Source: Marinomonas mediterranea MMB-1
GTDB lineage: Bacteria > Pseudomonadota > Gammaproteobacteria > Pseudomonadales > Marinomonadaceae
Assembly: GCF_000192865.1 (NCBI RefSeq)
Contig: NC_015276.1
Coordinates: 186,001 to 250,000 of the forward strand
Length of the DNA stretch: 64,000 bases
Direction of reading: 5' to 3'
In this document: positions 60,733-64,000 of the stretch, piece after piece
Layout of the letters: every line of letters begins with the position of its first letter
How positions within the stretch are numbered: position 1 is the first letter of the stretch
Position numbers and translations under genes: made by a program
The notes under the pieces: model-generated
Seen by the model: the letters and a program-made list of their open reading frames with translations, nothing else
The model's database searches: none
What the model was told of the DNA's origin: nothing

Positions 60733-61104
60733 ATGGCAACCGTTAACCAGTTGGTTCGTAAACCACGTAAACGTAAAGTGGCAAAAAGTGACGTACCTGC
60801 GTTACAAGCTTGTCCGCAACGCCGTGGCGTCTGCACACGTGTATACACTACTACGCCTAAAAAGCCTAACTCGGCTTTGCGTAAAGTATGTCGTGTTCGC
60901 TTGACGAACGGCTTTGAAGTAACTTCCTACATCGGTGGTGAAGGTCACAACCTGCAAGAACACAGCGTAGTGCTGATTCGTGGCGGTCGTGTAAAAGACC
61001 TTCCAGGTGTTCGTTACCACACAGTTCGTGGTAGCTTGGATACTTCAGGCGTACAAAATCGTAAACAGGGCCGTTCTAAGTACGGTACTAAGCGTCCTAA
61101 GTAA
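60733..61104 (+). CDS. rpsL: 30S ribosomal protein S12
   Basis: This 123-residue decoding-centre protein starts MATVNQLVRKPRKRK at ATG 60733; an upstream in-frame start at 60673 is inside the terminator and adds unrelated residues. The segments PKKPNSALRKV and VKDLPGVRYHTVRG carry the wild-type lysines and proline where streptomycin resistance changes occur, so it is expected to be sensitive at this locus. Confidence 0.97.
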   Translation: MATVNQLVRKPRKRKVAKSDVPALQACPQRRGVCTRVYTTTPKKPNSALRKVCRVRLTNGFEVTSYIGGEGHNLQEHSVVLIRGGRVKDLPGVRYHTVRGSLDTSGVQNRKQGRSKYGTKRPK

Positions 61105-61165
61105 GTTTCAAGTTAATAACTTAAGCTTATTTCATCGTTTAGAAACATAATTTTATTAAAGTAAG

Positions 61166-61194
61166 GCCGAGCAGATTAACTAGTTTGTCTCGGG
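61166..61194 (+). promoter_or_regulatory. Stem in the rpsL-rpsG gap, possible S7 operator
   Basis: The 112-bp gap contains a stem ccgag/ctcgg (61167-61171 and 61189-61193) enclosing about 17 bases. In E. coli, S7 binds a structured rpsL-rpsG spacer to regulate the str operon; the position matches, but the structure is not verified. Confidence 0.35.
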
Positions 61195-61216
61195 CTAACC
61201 TGAAGAGGACATAGAC

Positions 61217-61690
61217 ATGCCTAGAAGACGCGTCGTCGCAAAGCGTGAAGTACTTCCAGATCCTAAGCACGGAAGTCAACTTCTTGCAAAATTCATTAAC
61301 CATGTAATGGTTAGTGGTAAGAAGTCTGTAGCAGAGAGCATTGTTTACAAAGCGCTAGACACTGTTGCAACACGCACTAAATCAGAAGACCCAATGTCGG
61401 TTTTCGAAAAAGCACTAGAATCAATCCAACCAATGGTAGAGGTTAAATCTCGCCGTGTAGGTGGTGCGACTTACCAAGTACCTGTAGAGGTTCGTCCAGC
61501 TCGTCGTGCAGCTTTGTCTATGCGTTGGTTGGTAGAAGCTTCTCGTAAGCGTGGCGAAAAATCCATGGCGCTACGTTTAGCGGGTGAAATTCTAGATGCT
61601 GCTGAGAACAAAGGTTCTGCTGTTAAGAAACGTGAAGACGTTCACCGTATGGCAGAAGCGAACAAAGCATTCTCGCACTACCGATTCTAA
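61217..61690 (+). CDS. rpsG: 30S ribosomal protein S7
   Basis: This 157-residue primary binder of the 16S 3' domain has the conserved MPRRRVVAKREVLPDPKHGS start and the beta-hairpin region ESIQPMVEVKSRRVGGATYQ. It ends MAEANKAFSHYRF. Start ATG 61217 with gaggac before it. Confidence 0.97.
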   Translation: MPRRRVVAKREVLPDPKHGSQLLAKFINHVMVSGKKSVAESIVYKALDTVATRTKSEDPMSVFEKALESIQPMVEVKSRRVGGATYQVPVEVRPARRAALSMRWLVEASRKRGEKSMALRLAGEILDAAENKGSAVKKREDVHRMAEANKAFSHYRF

Positions 61691-61711
61691 TCGTCCGGAG
61701 AGACAAACAAA

Positions 61712-63805
61712 GTGGCACGTAAAACTCCCATCAACCGCTATCGTAACATCGGTATTTGTGCACACGTTGATGCTGGAAAAACGACTACAACTGAACGCGT
61801 TCTGTTCTATACTGGTCTGTCCCATAAAATTGGTGAGGTGCACGATGGTGCAGCTACCATGGATTGGATGGAGCAAGAGCAAGAACGCGGTATCACTATC
61901 ACTTCAGCAGCAACAACTTGTTTCTGGAGTGGTATGAGTCAACAGTTTGATCAGCACCGAATCAATATTATTGATACGCCAGGGCACGTAGACTTCACGA
62001 TAGAAGTGGAGCGTTCGTTACGTGTGTTGGATGGTGCAGTCGTGGTTCTTTGTGGCTCTTCCGGTGTTCAGCCTCAAACCGAAACAGTATGGCGTCAAGC
62101 AAATAAGTACGAGGTTCCTCGTATGGTGTTTGTTAATAAAATGGACCGTACTGGTGCTGACTTCTTCAGTGTTGTGGAGCAGATGAAAGAGCGTTTAAAC
62201 GCGAACGCTGTTCCTATTCAAATCAACATAGGTACGGAAGAAGGCTTTAAAGGTGTCGTTGATCTGGTTCTCATGAAAGCAATTATGTGGAATGAATCAG
62301 ATCAGGGGATGACTTATGAGCTTGAAGAAATTCCAGCTGATTTAGTTGAAGAGGCTCAAACGTGGCGTGAGCAAATGCTTGAGGCCGCAGCTGAAGCAAA
62401 TGAAGAATTGATGGATAAGTACCTTGAAGAGGGCGATTTATCTATCGAGGAAATCAAGGCTGGCTTACGTCAGCGTACTTTGGCAAATGAATTGGTGCTC
62501 GTAACGTGTGGTTCGGCGTTTAAAAACAAAGGTGTTCAAGCTGTGCTTGATGCTGTTGTTGAATATATGCCTTCGCCGCTTGAAGTTAAGGCAATTGAAG
62601 GGACGTTGGATGACGGTGAAACGTCTGTTAGTCGAGAGGCTGATGACGAGGCTCCGTTCGCATCTTTGGCGTTCAAGATTGCCACTGACCCATTTGTTGG
62701 GTCACTAACTTTCGTACGAGTATATTCCGGAGTGCTAAGCTCTGGTGATGCGGTTTACAACTCAGTGAAACAAAAGCGTGAGCGTGTAGGTCGTATGGTG
62801 CAAATGCACTCTAATGACAGGCAAGAAATCAAAGAAGTGCGAGCCGGAGATATTGCTGCGTTGATCGGTATGAAAGACGTAACAACGGGCGACACACTCT
62901 GTGATCAGAAAAAAGTCGTTGTTTTAGAGCGCATGGAGTTTCCAGAACCTGTTATTTCTGTTGCGGTTGAGCCTAGATCTCAAGCGGATCAAGAGAAAAT
63001 GGGTATTGCGCTGGGTAAATTGGCGCAAGAAGATCCGTCTTTTCGTGTTGAAACACATGAAGAGACAGGTCAGACAATTATATCCGGTATGGGAGAGCTT
63101 CACCTCGACATTATCGTTGACCGTATGCGTCGCGAGTTTAAAGTTGAGGCGAATATTGGTAATCCCCAAGTTTCATACCGAGAAAAAATTCGCAAAGAAG
63201 TGGAAGTTAACCACAAATTTGCGCGCCAATCTGGTGGTCGTGGACAATATGGCCACGTTGTTATGAAACTTATACCTTCAGATACTGAAGGTCTTGAGTT
63301 TGTAAACGAGATTGTTGGTGGTGCTATTCCGAAGGAATATATACCAGCAGTAGAGAAAGGCATCGCAGAGCAAATGAAAAACGGTGTTATCGCAGGCTAC
63401 CCATTATTGGGGCTTAAGGTAATATTGTTTGATGGTTCCTACCATGATGTTGACTCTAACGAAATGGCCTTTAAAATTGCAGCTTCTCAAGGCTTGAAGA
63501 AGGGTGCGGCTGATGCTGATCCTTGTGTACTTGAGCCAGTGATGAAAGTAGAAGTTGTAACTCCTGAAGAGTACATGGGAGACGTAATGGGAGACCTGAA
63601 TCGTCGCCGTGGTCTTGTTCAGGGAATGGACGATTCCCCGTCAGGTAAAATTATCCGAGCAGAAGTGCCTTTAGGTGAGATGTTTGGTTATGCAACTGAT
63701 GTGCGTAGCTTGTCGCAAGGGCGTGCAAGTTATGCAATGGAATTCCTAAAGTACGCTGAAGCGCCAGCTAGTGTGGCAGACGCGATCATCAAATATGAAA
63801 ATTAA
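61712..63805 (+). CDS. fusA: Elongation factor G
   Basis: This 697-residue translational GTPase (E. coli 704) has G1 AHVDAGKTTTTE, G3 DTPGHVDF, G4 NKMD and the domain IV loop GGRGQYGHV. The start is GTG 61712 giving MARKTPINRYRNIGICAHV. It is complete. The next gene, tuf, begins 35 bases after it. Confidence 0.97.
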   Translation: MARKTPINRYRNIGICAHVDAGKTTTTERVLFYTGLSHKIGEVHDGAATMDWMEQEQERGITITSAATTCFWSGMSQQFDQHRINIIDTPGHVDFTIEVERSLRVLDGAVVVLCGSSGVQPQTETVWRQANKYEVPRMVFVNKMDRTGADFFSVVEQMKERLNANAVPIQINIGTEEGFKGVVDLVLMKAIMWNESDQGMTYELEEIPADLVEEAQTWREQMLEAAAEANEELMDKYLEEGDLSIEEIKAGLRQRTLANELVLVTCGSAFKNKGVQAVLDAVVEYMPSPLEVKAIEGTLDDGETSVSREADDEAPFASLAFKIATDPFVGSLTFVRVYSGVLSSGDAVYNSVKQKRERVGRMVQMHSNDRQEIKEVRAGDIAALIGMKDVTTGDTLCDQKKVVVLERMEFPEPVISVAVEPRSQADQEKMGIALGKLAQEDPSFRVETHEETGQTIISGMGELHLDIIVDRMRREFKVEANIGNPQVSYREKIRKEVEVNHKFARQSGGRGQYGHVVMKLIPSDTEGLEFVNEIVGGAIPKEYIPAVEKGIAEQMKNGVIAGYPLLGLKVILFDGSYHDVDSNEMAFKIAASQGLKKGAADADPCVLEPVMKVEVVTPEEYMGDVMGDLNRRRGLVQGMDDSPSGKIIRAEVPLGEMFGYATDVRSLSQGRASYAMEFLKYAEAPASVADAIIKYEN

Positions 63806-63840
63806 TCATCATACTTACTAATATTTAAGGTGTATGTATC

Positions 63841-64000
63841 ATGGCAAAAGAAAAGTTCGAACGTAATAAACCACACGTTAACGTTGGTACTATCGGTCAC
63901 GTTGACCACGGTAAAACTACTCTAACTGCAGCGCTAACTCGCGTATGTGCAGAAGTATTCGGTGGTGAAGCTGTTGCATTTGACGGTATCGACAACGCTC
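63841..64000 (+). CDS. tuf: Elongation factor Tu (5' part, cut by the window edge)
   Basis: The first 53 codons of EF-Tu are present: MAKEKFERNKPHVNVGTIGH, then the GTPase P-loop HVDHGKTTLTAAL. It begins at ATG 63841 with aaggtg upstream. The rest is beyond the window. It completes the str operon order rpsL, rpsG, fusA, tuf. This may be the only tuf gene here, because the usual second site before tRNA-Trp is empty. Confidence 0.97.
   Translation, partial: MAKEKFERNKPHVNVGTIGHVDHGKTTLTAALTRVCAEVFGGEAVAFDGIDNA

Overview
The window looks like the chromosome of a marine gammaproteobacterium of the Oceanospirillales, most likely Marinomonas or a close relative. This is inferred from gene content and protein resemblance, not from a database search. 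The right-hand end has the classic order coaX, SPOR protein, tRNA-Tyr/Gly/Thr, tRNA-Trp, secE, nusG, rplKAJL, rpoBC, rpsL, rpsG, fusA, tuf. The left half has a pseudomonad-like zur/znuCB ... thrB ... polA neighbourhood broken up by accessory genes.

Layout. 1-5.3 kb: end of a gamma-glutamylcyclotransferase-like gene, rsmC, a DUF3750 lipoprotein, a YheV zinc ribbon, oligopeptidase A and a gamma-carbonic-anhydrase-like protein. 5.4-12.6 kb: an ECF sigma factor with a short zinc-type anti-sigma factor; then, on the minus strand, a KASIII-type ketosynthase with two paralogous 7TM proteins that each end in a Fis-type DNA-binding helix-turn-helix; then a small unknown gene and a bufferin-type RiPP cluster (precursor, MNIO/DUF692 enzyme, DUF2063 partner, DoxX). 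12.6-20.2 kb: a chemoreceptor; a zinc operon (ZevB-like exporter or importer, Zur, ZnuC, ZnuB) behind a strong Zur box; MarC; ZevA-like DUF1007; homoserine kinase. 20.3-27 kb: three paralogous 6TM-GGDEF proteins, the middle one catalytically degenerate, then polA. 27-36.5 kb: Abi_2/HEPN protein, two small unknown genes, HutD/Ves, YHS protein, a Cache chemoreceptor, an EamA exporter with a divergent Lrp-type regulator, a secreted LTD-endonuclease I, and ilvE. 36.5-45.7 kb: two GNAT proteins, an orphan sdhCD pair, periplasmic KatG with OxyR, a GH1 beta-glucosidase, an exported alpha/beta hydrolase and a PhyH-family dioxygenase. 45.7-64 kb: birA, coaX, a SPOR protein, tRNAs and the transcription/translation core, cut off inside tuf.

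How genes work together. The sigma and buf transcription units share a GTAAKAACYTC...CGWC promoter-like element, suggesting that the sigma factor drives both itself and the copper-sequestering RiPP locus although about 3.9 kb of other genes separate them. The Zur box makes zevB-zur-znuCB a probable zinc-starvation operon; znuA is not in the window. OxyR lies directly upstream of katG.

Most unusual items: the ketosynthase plus twin 7TM-HTH module, which has the look of a small-molecule signalling system; the orphan SdhC/SdhD pair, in which both haem-b axial histidines (E. coli SdhC H84 and SdhD H71) are replaced while quinone-site residues are kept; the bufferin/ECF pairing; and the absence of tuf from the tRNA-Thr/tRNA-Trp interval. 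All functional statements are read from sequence and family knowledge; nothing has been tested here.
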